From: Acidobacteriota bacterium
Lineage (GTDB): Bacteria > Acidobacteriota > Aminicenantia > JBFLYD01
DNA: 64,000 nt
NCBI GenBank assembly: GCA_040756905.1
Contig: JBFLYD010000058.1
Coordinates: 23,348-87,347 of the forward strand
Direction of reading: 5' to 3'
Shown here piece by piece: positions 1-13,400 of this stretch (within the stretch, counting starts at the first letter, position 1; each line of letters begins with the position of its first letter). The notes under the pieces are model-generated. The model was not told the DNA's origin. It saw only the letters and a program-made list of their open reading frames with translations, and searched no databases. Made by a program: the position numbers and the translations under genes.

Positions 1-2
1 CA

Positions 3-410
3 AGGCTTTACAGGGTTGTGGAAATGATAGCACAAATTGCTTTAGCCAAAAAAGGAAAAGATACATCCAATTTAAAACCTGAAGAAATTCCTCAGGAGCT
101 TCATCCCTCTTTCCCTGAATTCTCCTTTTCTAAAAAAGCTATTGCAGTCGGCATTGAAAGAGGTTTCCAGCTACTAAAAGCTTTAGGAGATGAAAGGGCA
201 GATCAATATCTAAAAAATGAGTATTTAAAGAACCTTCTTCACTCTCGAAATAACTCTATTTTAGCTCATGGAATTGCTTCTGTAGGGAAAGAGACTTACG
301 AAAATTTAAAAGAGGAGACTCTAAAATTGGCAAATTCTTTTATTCCTGAATTAGAGAAATTCCATCTTCTTGAAAAGGCTTTATTTCCAGAGATAAAGGC
401 GATAATTTAA
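3..410 (+). CDS. Csx1/Csm6-like CRISPR HEPN ribonuclease, C-terminal part
   Basis: The reading frame is open to the left window edge, so this is only the 3' end of a gene. The first visible residues RLYRVVEM and the region around 246-269 look like the C-terminal HEPN domain of the TIGR02710 group of Csx1/Csm6-like proteins. The HEPN catalytic motif is visible as R (codon 246-248), six residues, H (267-269), in the string RNNSILAHG. Such proteins are ancillary RNases of type III CRISPR systems, switched on by cyclic oligoadenylate made by Cas10. The stop codon abuts the cas6 start (411), so the two are co-transcribed. The sensor domain and the Cas10 effector genes must lie outside the window, so the subtype cannot be read. 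Confidence 0.75.
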   Translation, partial: RLYRVVEMIAQIALAKKGKDTSNLKPEEIPQELHPSFPEFSFSKKAIAVGIERGFQLLKALGDERADQYLKNEYLKNLLHSRNNSILAHGIASVGKETYENLKEETLKLANSFIPELEKFHLLEKALFPEIKAII

Positions 411-1382
411 ATGCTGAACCTAAAAGAAAAATTTCAGTCTCTAAAATTTGAAAAATACAGATTCAATCTATTATTTCAGGATGATATTTCGATCCCTTCT
501 TACAAAGGCGCTTTATTAAGAGGTGCATTTGGATATATGTTAAGAAAGATTTTCTGTGTCCAAAGGCAAATTAAGCTTTGCGAGGACTGTATAATGAAAG
601 AATCCTGTGTCTATAGCTATCTCTTTGAGACCCCAAATTTAAAAAAAGAGGTATATTTTCTTTCATTGAAAACCTCTGTTCCCCATCCATTTGTTCTTGA
701 ACCTCATCTTGATGAAAAAACACAATATAAGGCTGGTGAGATATTTCAATTTGATTTAATCCTCATAGGAAAGGCAATAAATTATCTTCCTTATGTGGTC
801 TTTGCCTTTAGAGAAATCGGTAGAAAAGGATTAGGTTCAAGCCATGCTAAATATAGATTGGACTCTGTTAGTCTTTTAAAAAATAACAAAGAATTTACTA
901 TTTTTGATGGTTCCACAGAGTTATTTAAAGAGATCCCTCAAGAAGACCTTTGCTCCACTAATGATGAAAAAACAATAAAAGGGAATAATTTAAACCTTAA
1001 TTTTTTAACTCCTACGAGGATAAAAGAGAAAAAAGACCTTATTGTAGAACCTCAATTCTCTAACATCATAAAAAGCCTTCTTATCAGGCTTTCTCTTCTT
1101 TCAAATTTTCACTGCGATTCTAAAATAGAGCTTGACTTAAAATCTCTTGTAGAGAAAAGTCGTTCAATTAAAATTAATCATTCTAACTTAAGATGGAATG
1201 ATTGGACGCATTTCTCTTCCCGATTAAAAGAGAAAATAATATTAGGAGGCTTTACAGGAAATATTTCATTCAATGGAGAGATAAAAGAATGGCTTCCCCT
1301 GATTGAACTGGGTGAAGCTCTTCATATAGGTAATGGAACAAGCTTTGGCCTTGGAAGATATAAAATCGATTGGGATTATTGA
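411..1382 (+). CDS. cas6: CRISPR pre-crRNA endoribonuclease Cas6
   Basis: A 323-aa RAMP protein. The C-terminal glycine-rich loop GNGTSFGLGRY (about residues 307-317) is the Cas6 hallmark. Four cysteines at residues 49, 57, 60 and 66 resemble the putative metal-binding knuckle of the PF10040-type Cas6 group. Cas6 cuts the repeat transcript to leave an 8-nt 5' handle, and the array repeat ends in ATTGAAAC, the usual handle of this kind. The gene starts directly after the HEPN gene stop and ends one base before the cas2 start, indicating a tight operon. The catalytic residue is not obvious from sequence alone, as is normal for Cas6. Confidence 0.88.
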   Translation: MLNLKEKFQSLKFEKYRFNLLFQDDISIPSYKGALLRGAFGYMLRKIFCVQRQIKLCEDCIMKESCVYSYLFETPNLKKEVYFLSLKTSVPHPFVLEPHLDEKTQYKAGEIFQFDLILIGKAINYLPYVVFAFREIGRKGLGSSHAKYRLDSVSLLKNNKEFTIFDGSTELFKEIPQEDLCSTNDEKTIKGNNLNLNFLTPTRIKEKKDLIVEPQFSNIIKSLLIRLSLLSNFHCDSKIELDLKSLVEKSRSIKINHSNLRWNDWTHFSSRLKEKIILGGFTGNISFNGEIKEWLPLIELGEALHIGNGTSFGLGRYKIDWDY

Positions 1383-1383
1383 A

Positions 1384-1626
1384 ATGTTTGTAGTTGTAAG
1401 CTATGATATAGTAGATGATAAGAGGAGAAACAGGGTGTTAAATGAACTCAAAAATTATGGAAATCATGTTCAATATAGTGTCTTTGAATGCGATCTCAAT
1501 AAGAAACAGATAGAAAATCTACAGGCTGAACTACGTAGAGTAATAGATGGAAAAGAAGACAGTATCCGCTACTACTTCTTGTGTGGGAGTTGTATTGAAA
1601 GAATTGAAGTGGATGGTAAAGGCTAA
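1384..1626 (+). CDS. cas2: CRISPR-associated protein Cas2
   Basis: An 80-aa protein beginning MFVVVSYDIVDD, the ferredoxin-fold first strand with the conserved Asp at residue 8. Cas2 is the structural partner of Cas1 in the spacer integration complex. I start it at ATG 1384. A longer frame from 1333 overlaps cas6 and adds a non-homologous N-terminus. In this locus Cas2 lies left of the array while its partner Cas1 lies 3.6 kb away, beyond the array and fused to a reverse transcriptase. Confidence 0.9.
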   Translation: MFVVVSYDIVDDKRRNRVLNELKNYGNHVQYSVFECDLNKKQIENLQAELRRVIDGKEDSIRYYFLCGSCIERIEVDGKG

Positions 1627-1634
1627 TAAATAAA

Positions 1635-1656
1635 TTCCCTCTCGGGTTAGAGGGAA
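1635..1656 (+). terminator. Hairpin after cas2, possible terminator
   Basis: TTCCCTCT (1635-1642) and AGAGGGAA (1649-1656) form a perfect 8-bp stem with a 6-nt loop, 8 nt after the cas2 stop. There is no run of T after it, so it may be a weak terminator or a 3'-end stabilising hairpin rather than a classical intrinsic terminator. Confidence 0.45.
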
Positions 1657-2185
1657 AATAGTTCTATGAAAATAAGAGACCTTTTCAGGTGAAACGAGAA
1701 GACCATCGATTTTCGAAAAAATGAAAAAAGTTAGTTATCTTCTTTAAGTAACTGATTATTCAGAAGATAATTGAATTTTGGTTCAAAAATATCTTTATGA
1801 AAGCTTTAGAAAAAATTCGAAAATCAGGTTTTCGAATGGATAAAGAAATCAATTTTCGAAAAATGAAATAGATGCTAAAATTGATCTCCTCGAAAGCATT
1901 AAAAATAAAGGATTTAAAAAAGGGTAAATTTAAATATAGAGATAAATTTTCGAAAATGGCAAGAAACCTCAAGAGGCCAAAATGATTTTCGAAAAAATGA
2001 TGTAAGTAAATTATTTAAAATCAATGTGTTAAAATTTTTAAATGTTCAAATACTAAAATTTCAGAGCTCAAAGGGAGGTCATTTTCGAAAATTTTGAACC
2101 TTGGGAGAATAGATATTATGAAGATAAAAATGGACAGCAAAAAAATTCTCTTGATTTTAGCTTCTGAATATAGGAAAATTGAGCT
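1657..2185 (+). promoter_or_regulatory. CRISPR leader region with seven TTCGAA palindromes
   Basis: This 530-bp, strongly AT-rich stretch has no convincing gene and ends at the first repeat. It lies at the leader end: repeats here are perfect while those at the far end of the array are degenerate. It carries seven TTCGAA sites, centred at about 1714, 1818, 1833, 1857, 1951, 1990 and 2087, most within TTTTCGAAAA-like palindromes. It also has a 9-bp inverted repeat (1735-1743 and 1762-1770). The leader should contain the array promoter and the integration-guiding sequence. I see no clear -35/-10 pair. Confidence 0.6.
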
Positions 2186-5778
<3,593 letters not shown>

Positions 5779-5821
5779 TAAATTGAGATAAGGCCTCTGA
5801 AAGGAATTAAAAAACAAAAAA

Positions 5822-5869
5822 AGCTATTAGCCATAGCTCAATAACACTAAAAGCTAAAGGCTAATAGCT
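5822..5869. terminator. Inverted repeat between array and RT-cas1
   Basis: AGCTATTAGCC (5822-5832) and GGCTAATAGCT (5859-5869) are a perfect 11-bp inverted repeat with a 26-nt loop. It is flanked by A-rich sequence on the left and A7T5 on the right. Read on the minus strand the stem is followed by a T-rich tract. It could stop array transcription before RT-cas1, or act in the 5' region of the RT-cas1 mRNA. Confidence 0.45.
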
Positions 5870-5898
5870 AAAAAAATTTTTATATTGGGGGATTAAAA

Positions 5899-8211
5899 AT
5901 GAAGGGAAAATTATTTCCAAAAATCTGTGATATTAGAACCTTATGGCAGGCATGGAGAAGGGTTAAGGAAAAGGGTTCAAAAGGAGGAATAGATAGAATA
6001 ACGCTTGAATCTTTTGAGAAAAATTTAGATAGGAATCTTCAATCTTTGGGTATCTCATTAGAAAGAGAGACTTATATTCCTGAGCCTGTAAAAAGAATTT
6101 ATATTCCAAAACATGATAAGCCTGAAGAAAAAAGAATAATTGCTTTGCCCAGCATCAAGGATAAGATTGTCCAGGAGGCGGTTAAAATTGTTATAGAACC
6201 ACTATTTGAACACATTTTTCTTGATTGTAGCTATGGTTATAGACCTGGTAAAGGTCCACAAAAAGCTATTCAAAAAGTCGAAGAATACATAAAAGAGGGA
6301 AGAACCTGGGCTTTTAGCTGTGATATAGACAATTTCTTTGATTCCATTGATCACAATCTCCTGATTTCGTTATTTTCAAGAAGAATATGGGAAAAGAGCA
6401 TCCTGAGGTTGGTTGAGCTATGGCTTAAAATGGGAGTTATTGACAGAGGTGTATGGACTGATGTTGGAGAGGGGATTCCTCAGGGAAATGTTCTCTCCCC
6501 TCTTCTTTCTAACGTATATCTTCATCCTTTTGATCAAGAAATGACTAAGAGAGGATATTCTTTAATCAGATATGCAGATAATTTCACTGTTCTGGGCAAA
6601 AGCAGGGCGGAGGCAGTAGAAGCATTCAAGGATGCTCAGATATTTCTCCAAAATCAGCTTTTCCTTCGACTCAATTTTGAGAATATTCCGATAAGAAGCA
6701 TTCAAGATGGATTTATCTTTTTAGGATTTCTCTTCAAAGATAAAAGAAAGGCCATTGCTGATAGCAAGATCTTAAAGATCCAAGAAAAAATAAAACAAAT
6801 TCTTAGAGATCATGCCATCTCTGCAATGGATGAGCTGGTCGTTGATCTAAATGAATCAATTGAAGGATGGAAAAGATATTATATGGTTGGTGATGTTAAA
6901 ACCCAATTTCAATTCCTCGATAATTTTCTATTCTACAATCTATCTGTTTTCTTAAAAAGAAAACAAGAATTTAAAGATAGGATAGATGAATTGAGAAGTT
7001 CTTTGAATAAGATGGAATTTTTTATTGAAAAATCTGCAGAAGAAAAGAAGAAATTTTTGGAATTTTTAATTGCTCGGAGCGGAATCAAGAAAATTCCAGA
7101 AAAATCGGTTTCTATTATGCAGGAAGAAGATAAAACTCCTCTATCAGTTGAAAGGGTGGTTGAGAAAAAGAAAAAAGAGTATGAAAAGATTCTCTCGAAA
7201 GAAACAGAAATTCTAATTTCAGAACCTGGATCCTTTTTAGGAAAGACAAGTAGAAGAGTTGTTGTTAAACTAAAAGGGAAGAGAGTCTTAGAGATGCCAT
7301 TTTTTAGGTTAAAAAATATAATAATTCTTTCTCAAGGAGTGGCTCTTTCATCTAATTTGATAAAATTTTGCTCAGAAAATGAAATTCCTATACATTTCCT
7401 GGATTCATACGGAAAACCATATGCTCAGATTTATTCACCGAGATTTCCACTTTTCAGAGTCAGTGCTCAGCAGCTTATAGCATCCAGAAATGAAAAAGGA
7501 TTGCGTCTGGCGATATCCTTTGTGAAGGCAAAAATAAAAAATCAAATAAGTTTATTAAAATACTATAATAAATATAAAAAGAGAAAGGAGATTGCTTTTC
7601 TTAATCAATGTAGTGAATCCATTAAGAAAATGACTTCCCTGTTAGAAGAGTTAAAAATTTTATCTAAAGAAAATGATTTTGAAAAAGTTAGATTAAAACT
7701 TTTTGCATTGGAGGGACAATCAGCTTCCCATTACTGGAATTTGATAAGAAATCTCCTTAGTTCTGAGGTTTATTTTGAAGGACGAGAAAGAAAAGGAGCA
7801 ACTGATCTGGTTAATTCCTTATTGAACTACGGGTATGGAGTTTTATATTCAAGAATATTCGAAGCAATTATACTGGCTGGATTAAATCCTAATATTAGTT
7901 TCTTACATAAAGAACAGATTGGAAAACCAACCCTTGTTTTTGATTTAATTGAAGAATTTAGACAACCAGTAGTGGACAAAGCGGTTATCAAAATGATTAG
8001 AAGAAAGGAGAAGTTAGAAATGGATGGGACTGAACTAACTCAGGAAACAAGAAAAAGACTCGTTGAAGAAATTTTAAAAAGATTAAATTCAAAAATAAAA
8101 TTTCAGGGCAAGATACTTACCCTTTTAGAAATAATAAAATACCAAGCTGATTCCATAGCTAAATTTTTAGAAAACAAAGTTTTTTATAAACCTTTTGTGG
8201 ATAAATGGTAA
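5899..8211 (+). CDS. cas1: Reverse transcriptase-Cas1 fusion protein
   Basis: A 770-aa fusion. Residues about 15-340 are a group II intron-like reverse transcriptase. Motif A is DIDNFFDSID with Asp142 and Asp144, followed by GIPQGNVLSPLL at 192-203. The catalytic box reads YADN at 225-228, where YADD is usual. A maturase-like thumb containing GWKRYY lies near 323-328. Residues about 450-770 are Cas1, with the expected metal ligands Glu605 (ALEGQ), His670 (SFLHKEQ) and Glu685 (FDLIEEFR). RT-Cas1 proteins of type III systems let the Cas1-Cas2 integrase capture spacers from RNA by reverse transcription. The gene follows the trailer end of the array. The start is ATG 5899 with a weak GGGGGA upstream. 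Confidence 0.95.
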   Translation: MKGKLFPKICDIRTLWQAWRRVKEKGSKGGIDRITLESFEKNLDRNLQSLGISLERETYIPEPVKRIYIPKHDKPEEKRIIALPSIKDKIVQEAVKIVIEPLFEHIFLDCSYGYRPGKGPQKAIQKVEEYIKEGRTWAFSCDIDNFFDSIDHNLLISLFSRRIWEKSILRLVELWLKMGVIDRGVWTDVGEGIPQGNVLSPLLSNVYLHPFDQEMTKRGYSLIRYADNFTVLGKSRAEAVEAFKDAQIFLQNQLFLRLNFENIPIRSIQDGFIFLGFLFKDKRKAIADSKILKIQEKIKQILRDHAISAMDELVVDLNESIEGWKRYYMVGDVKTQFQFLDNFLFYNLSVFLKRKQEFKDRIDELRSSLNKMEFFIEKSAEEKKKFLEFLIARSGIKKIPEKSVSIMQEEDKTPLSVERVVEKKKKEYEKILSKETEILISEPGSFLGKTSRRVVVKLKGKRVLEMPFFRLKNIIILSQGVALSSNLIKFCSENEIPIHFLDSYGKPYAQIYSPRFPLFRVSAQQLIASRNEKGLRLAISFVKAKIKNQISLLKYYNKYKKRKEIAFLNQCSESIKKMTSLLEELKILSKENDFEKVRLKLFALEGQSASHYWNLIRNLLSSEVYFEGRERKGATDLVNSLLNYGYGVLYSRIFEAIILAGLNPNISFLHKEQIGKPTLVFDLIEEFRQPVVDKAVIKMIRRKEKLEMDGTELTQETRKRLVEEILKRLNSKIKFQGKILTLLEIIKYQADSIAKFLENKVFYKPFVDKW

Positions 8212-8300
8212 ATTTTATTAGGATGTAAAAGTCAGATATAAAATTAAATATTTAGAAAAAAATCTTAAAAAAATAAGGAAATAAGAAGGAAAAGTAGAGA

Positions 8301-8329
8301 TTGACAGGGGGTTTAATTTTTAATAATCT
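8301..8329 (+). promoter_or_regulatory. Candidate promoter of the vWA-tubulin operon
   Basis: A perfect TTGACA (-35, 8301-8306) is followed after 17 nt by TAATCT (8324-8329), a 3/6 match to the -10 box. It lies 38 nt upstream of the chosen GTG start with its own AGGAGG, so the position is right, but the -10 is poor. Confidence 0.4.
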
Positions 8330-8366
8330 TGAAAAAAAGAAAATAGAAATGTATAGGAGGAAGAGA

Positions 8367-10436
8367 GTGAGAAGAGAAGGGATTTCCTTTTTAAGCATAT
8401 ATCTATTTTTTTATTTATCTATTTCAATTCTTTATTCCAATGAAAAAGATATAATTACAGAATTTCCAAAACCACTGGATGTATTTTTGGCAATTGATCA
8501 ATCAGGAAGTATGAAATCTACTGATCCTAATGGAATAAGAATCTCTTCTGCAAAATATTTTGTAGATTTTTTAGCCTCTCAGAGGTCAGATTTTTTTAAT
8601 CATCGAGTGGGAATAATAAATTTTGGAGATAGAGCTCCTGAAAATTTACAAGAAGAGATGCTTTTATTAAATGATATAGAGGGAAAAAAATTAAATGAGA
8701 TAAAAAATTTTATAAAACCTATGGATTTGGGTAATACAAGCTTTATTTCTGCTTTAAAAAGGACATACGATGGTTTCAAAAAAGTAGGAGATTTAAAAGA
8801 AAGACAGAAGGCTTTAGTTTTTTTTACAGATGGAGAGCCTGATGACAAAAGACGATGGACTAAAGAACAATATTTTTCTGAAATCAGGGATTTTGTTAAT
8901 GAAAATTTTAAGGATTGTACCATATATGTGGTAGCTATAGATGTAAAAAATACTTTTTGGGATAGAGATGAGATATATTGGAATGAAATCACAAAAAATA
9001 AAACATATAAAATATCCAAAATGGATGAAAAAGAATTAGAAAAACTTTATAGCTCTATTCTTCTTCAGCTCCTTAAATCTCCTGATATCCATTGGGATGA
9101 GATTCCAGGGGAAGGATTAGAAATAGAAATTGAGCCCTATCTTGAAAAAGTGACTTTTTCGATTTTAAAGGAAAATCCAGATGTTAATCTTGTAATCATT
9201 CGCAATGATGGTAAAAAAGTTGAAAAATTCGACCCTGATACAAAATATTTTCCTGGAAAATACTCAGAAATTTATTCCATAGATGATCCCTTTCCAGGAA
9301 ATTGGAGATACAAAATTGAGAAAGGAAAAGGGAAAGTCGAGGTTGGAAAAGCCATTATTCCAGTTGAGGTTAGACTGATATCTCCTTATTCTCCCTTTCC
9401 TCAAGGGAAAGAAATTGAAATTAAAGCGAGTTTTTTGAAGAGAGATAAAAGTATTGTTAAAGAAAATCCAGCATACAGGCTTTGGCTTGGGGCAAAGATA
9501 ATAAATCCAAAAGAAGAAGAGGAATTTATAGAGTTTCTCAATAAGAGCCCTGGAATTTATATTGGAAAGAAATCCATTGTTGCTTCTCAAATTGGGAGAT
9601 ATACCATAGAAACCACGATGAAGGGAGGTAATTTAGTTATTTCTCAAAAAAAGATAGAAGTTTCAGTAGAACCTATTCCATATTTGGATGATATGAAACC
9701 ACTTGAATATTCAAAAATAGCTCTTTCTAAGGATATTAAAGTTGAGGCAAAGCTGAAAAAAGAGGGGACGGATGTAAATCCTTCTGATGTATTTATCGAT
9801 GATCCAAATAGTCTTATTTTTGTACAAATCTCAGATTTTTCAGAAAGAATAATAAAATCAATACCTCTAAAACAAGTAAAAAACTTAAATAAATTTGAAG
9901 GAATATTTTTTAAAAAAGAGTTCCATAATAAAGGAACTTTCAAACTTATTTTCCAACTTAGTGGAAATCTAAAAACTGGCGTTCGATACAAAGCTTATCC
10001 AGAGGAGGTAATATTCATTAAAAGAATGACCTTTATAGATTTCTTTATGTATAGATGGTATTTTTTAATTGTTTTCAGTTTTCTTTTATTAATTATTTGG
10101 GATTGGAGCCGCATTCTAAGGGAAAACGAGTGGTGGTTATGGAGATTTAGTCTTCCTAAACTTTCTGGCGAGATTGAAATAAAAGAGCATGATAAAGAGC
10201 CATTAATTTATTATTTGTATGGAAAAAGAAAGTTTGATATAGGAAAAAGAGTTGGAATGAAATGTGGATATATTGCAGCAGTGTGGAGAAAGACAGAAGA
10301 AGGACTAAAGAAACCCATTCCAAAAATTCGATATAGCTCTACTCTAAAGATAAAGAAATTCGATGAGGAAAAAGAGTTAGAAGATCGAGACAGTGTTACC
10401 ATAAAAGAAAAATTTCTTTTAGAATATAGAAGTTAA
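8367..10436 (+). CDS. Membrane-anchored von Willebrand factor A domain protein
   Basis: I start at GTG 8367 because AGGAGG lies 6 nt upstream. An earlier in-frame TTG at 8301 coincides with a promoter-like TTGACA. The 689-aa product has a hydrophobic N-terminal signal (about residues 6-20) and a vWA domain with a full MIDAS set: D44-x-S46-x-S48, Thr124 in GNTSF, and Asp155 in FFTDGEPDD. Beta-rich, probably Ig-like extracytoplasmic segments follow, then one transmembrane helix (about 565-583), then a roughly 100-residue cytoplasmic tail. It lies 31 bp upstream of the tubulin-like gene and the two probably form one operon. The function is unknown. A metal-dependent adhesion or sensor role coupled to the tubulin-like partner is inference. 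Confidence 0.8.
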   Translation: MRREGISFLSIYLFFYLSISILYSNEKDIITEFPKPLDVFLAIDQSGSMKSTDPNGIRISSAKYFVDFLASQRSDFFNHRVGIINFGDRAPENLQEEMLLLNDIEGKKLNEIKNFIKPMDLGNTSFISALKRTYDGFKKVGDLKERQKALVFFTDGEPDDKRRWTKEQYFSEIRDFVNENFKDCTIYVVAIDVKNTFWDRDEIYWNEITKNKTYKISKMDEKELEKLYSSILLQLLKSPDIHWDEIPGEGLEIEIEPYLEKVTFSILKENPDVNLVIIRNDGKKVEKFDPDTKYFPGKYSEIYSIDDPFPGNWRYKIEKGKGKVEVGKAIIPVEVRLISPYSPFPQGKEIEIKASFLKRDKSIVKENPAYRLWLGAKIINPKEEEEFIEFLNKSPGIYIGKKSIVASQIGRYTIETTMKGGNLVISQKKIEVSVEPIPYLDDMKPLEYSKIALSKDIKVEAKLKKEGTDVNPSDVFIDDPNSLIFVQISDFSERIIKSIPLKQVKNLNKFEGIFFKKEFHNKGTFKLIFQLSGNLKTGVRYKAYPEEVIFIKRMTFIDFFMYRWYFLIVFSFLLLIIWDWSRILRENEWWLWRFSLPKLSGEIEIKEHDKEPLIYYLYGKRKFDIGKRVGMKCGYIAAVWRKTEEGLKKPIPKIRYSSTLKIKKFDEEKELEDRDSVTIKEKFLLEYRS

Positions 10437-10467
10437 CTTTTTTAAAATTTCAATGAGGAGGTAAAAG

Positions 10468-13400
10468 ATGTTTCCAGCAATTGTCATAGGATTAGGTGGT
10501 ACAGGTAAATGGCTTATAACTGACTTAAAAAAGAATATCCTGGAAGCTAACAATGGAATAATGCCTGAAAATATCTCTCTCCTTGCCTTTGACCTTGTTG
10601 GTCAGGAAACCCCTCGAATTGAGAGATTCCTTTTCGAAAGAGGAAGAAAACAGGTATTCTCCTTAAATTATGAAGGAGGGCCCGAATTTTGCAATTTCAG
10701 TGGAATGTGGGCTATGCCTATTTTTGATATTGCCGATGGAAAAGGCATGGAATGGCCATATATTTACAAATGGCTAAAAGAAGATGATGCAAAGAGCTAC
10801 AATCTATCAAGAGAGGAAATAAATAATATTACAGGGGCAGGACAAAGACGACAGACAAGTCGAGATTCCCTGTTCTTGAATATGGAAAATATCTACAACA
10901 AAGTTAGAGATGCAATTTTTAGGATAGGAGGTTTACTTCCAATAGGCAATGAAGGAAAGCCTACTCAGGAAATACAAGTTTTTATTGTAAATTCCATTGC
11001 AGGAGGAACAGGCTGTGGAACTTTTTTAGATTTTATTTACCTTATTCACAACGCAATAATTGATAGAGGAGAAGAACAAACCCCAGCAAGAATTACAGCT
11101 TTTTTGGTTATTCCCAGAGGATTTGAAGCTGTGGCTATTACTGAAAGAAGTGAAGTATCCATGGATTCAATGGAAAAGAATTGTTTTGCTGCATTTCGCG
11201 AATTGCACCGTCATCTTTTTAATCCCGATATAAAAATCGATTACAGTGATAGCCTTAAAAATGTCAATGCAGGGAAGGTTCGTCTGTTCTCTCTATGCTA
11301 TTTTATAGATGGAACCAAAATAGGAGGAGAGGCTGGAAGTAAAATAAAACATTATATGGGAATAATTCCTGCTATTGCTGATTATGTTTTCCTACATTTG
11401 AAAGAGGATTCGAGTCCTCAGACTTATCTCACCAATGTTGTTCGTCATCTTGGTGAATTTATCGCTCAATCAGCAAATAATCCTATCCAGGCTCCTATAT
11501 ACAGCACTTTTGGAATTTATCGATATATTTTTGATGTGCAAGAAGTAATTCAGACTTTTGCTCATAAACTTGCTTCAGATGTTCTTTCTTTTTTCCTTTT
11601 ACCGAGCTCTAAGGGTTCTACAGAAATAAAGAGTGAAGCTCAGGATTTTCTCGGAAGCCCGGCCAATACACCCTTTAATAGAAATCTTGTCAAATATCTT
11701 GTGGAGCATCCAGGAGATATAAGGCCAACAAAGGATATACTTTTTAGATATATAGAGCTTGGATCTAAGGGAGAGGATATTTCTCTACCCAAATTGAGAT
11801 TAGAAGATATCCCAGTTAAAATAATTTTTAGAAGACCGATAGAAGAGATAGAGAAGATGATACAAGAAAGAATTCATAAGAATTTAGGAGAAGAAAGCGA
11901 TAAATGCACTCCAAAAAGTACTCAAAGATCATACTATGGAGTGCTCAATTATTATTTTGAGCTCCATTTAAGGAAATTCTCTGAAATTTTAAAGAAAAAT
12001 ATTATAAATATTCTGGAAGAAGGGGATAGAAAAGGTTCAATTGATCATGCTAAAAAATTTCTTGATGATCTTGTTTCTTTTTTAAATATTTTTCTTGATT
12101 CCATAAAAACTCAGTATGATGGCTTGAATATCCCTGATAAAATCCGTTTTTCTACTCAAAAAGCATCTGAGTTTAAAGTTAGAAACAGTCAAAAAAAATA
12201 TCGAAATGAAATGAAAATTCTTGCAGAATATCGCCAGAATGAATTAGTGATGAAATATGTGGTTAAAATCGCTGGAGAGCAGCTTGAGTTATGCAGAAAT
12301 TTATACAATCAGATTGAAAATTGGATAGAAACTTTCAAAGAAGGAAAGAAATACATTGAAAATGCGTATAGAGAGCATTTAGAAGTTCGCATAGATAAGA
12401 AAGCTATAAAAATTAGGGAATATGTCACAGAACCAGATGATGAATACGAAAATAAGCTTTATCAATTGATATTTCAGAAACAAGAACCTTTAGACCTCTT
12501 TCAGAAAATGCTTTATAAGAAACTTCCCCATCCAAATTTTGATGAGATAATTAGAACCTTTAAGTGGGAATTTGACATTCCAGAAGAGCCTCTTAACGCT
12601 CTTTCATGCCTTCTCCCTGCCCAATTTTCTCCCTGGAAAGAACTAAAAGAAAAACCCATAGAATGGAACTATGTCTTTGTAGATAATTTCTTAAGGCTTG
12701 GCAAATTTCAAGATTTAAAAAATATATCCATAATGGACATTTTAGTTTTTAAAAACATTGAGGTTGATTCTTTTGCATCTGAGATTGAACGAAAATCTAC
12801 TCCTTTGGCTGATTTTTCCTCAATAGAGCAACAAAGAGGAGAACTCGGTGCAGGAGCTACAAGGGTTACCTCTGATAATATTCAAGTCTTTGCTGAATGG
12901 AATGTTTCTCCACCTGGCAAGGATTTTGCAGATAGGCTTGCAAAAAAATTTCAAAATAAACCTTCTTTTCATGACTTACATCAGATAATTCGATGGGAAA
13001 TGAAGCATTTTATCAAAATGAGGGGATTTCCTAACCTTATGGCCACTGAAATTCCTTATAGAAATCATTATAATCAACTAATTAAAAGAAGATTAAGAGT
13101 TACACCTCTTCACATATTCCTTGCCGAGAAGAATGCTTCTGGATATGAGATCAAGTTAGAGTCGGTTTTGGGAGAAAAGGTGAGGTCTTTAAATCCTCGA
13201 ATAGTAAATTTACTTGAAGAAGAAAGGTTTTTGAAAACTTTTACATTAGCATGGTTTTTCGATATTCTTCCAAAGCAATACAGAAATCGCAAAAACATTT
13301 ATGTTTACCCCATTGAGATTAAAGGAAAAGTGGAAGAAGCTCAATTTGAAGAGGATTTGGTTTCTACTCTTGAAAAACTTCTCTTTTCGGAAGATCCATT

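Noticed and set aside
1333..1383. A longer cas2 starting at 1333
   Set aside because: The extension lies inside cas6 and lacks homology; MFVVVSYD at 1384 is the normal start.
1760..1972. A minus-strand ORF in the leader region
   Set aside because: Low-complexity Phe/Ile-rich translation of AT-rich DNA with no start signal.
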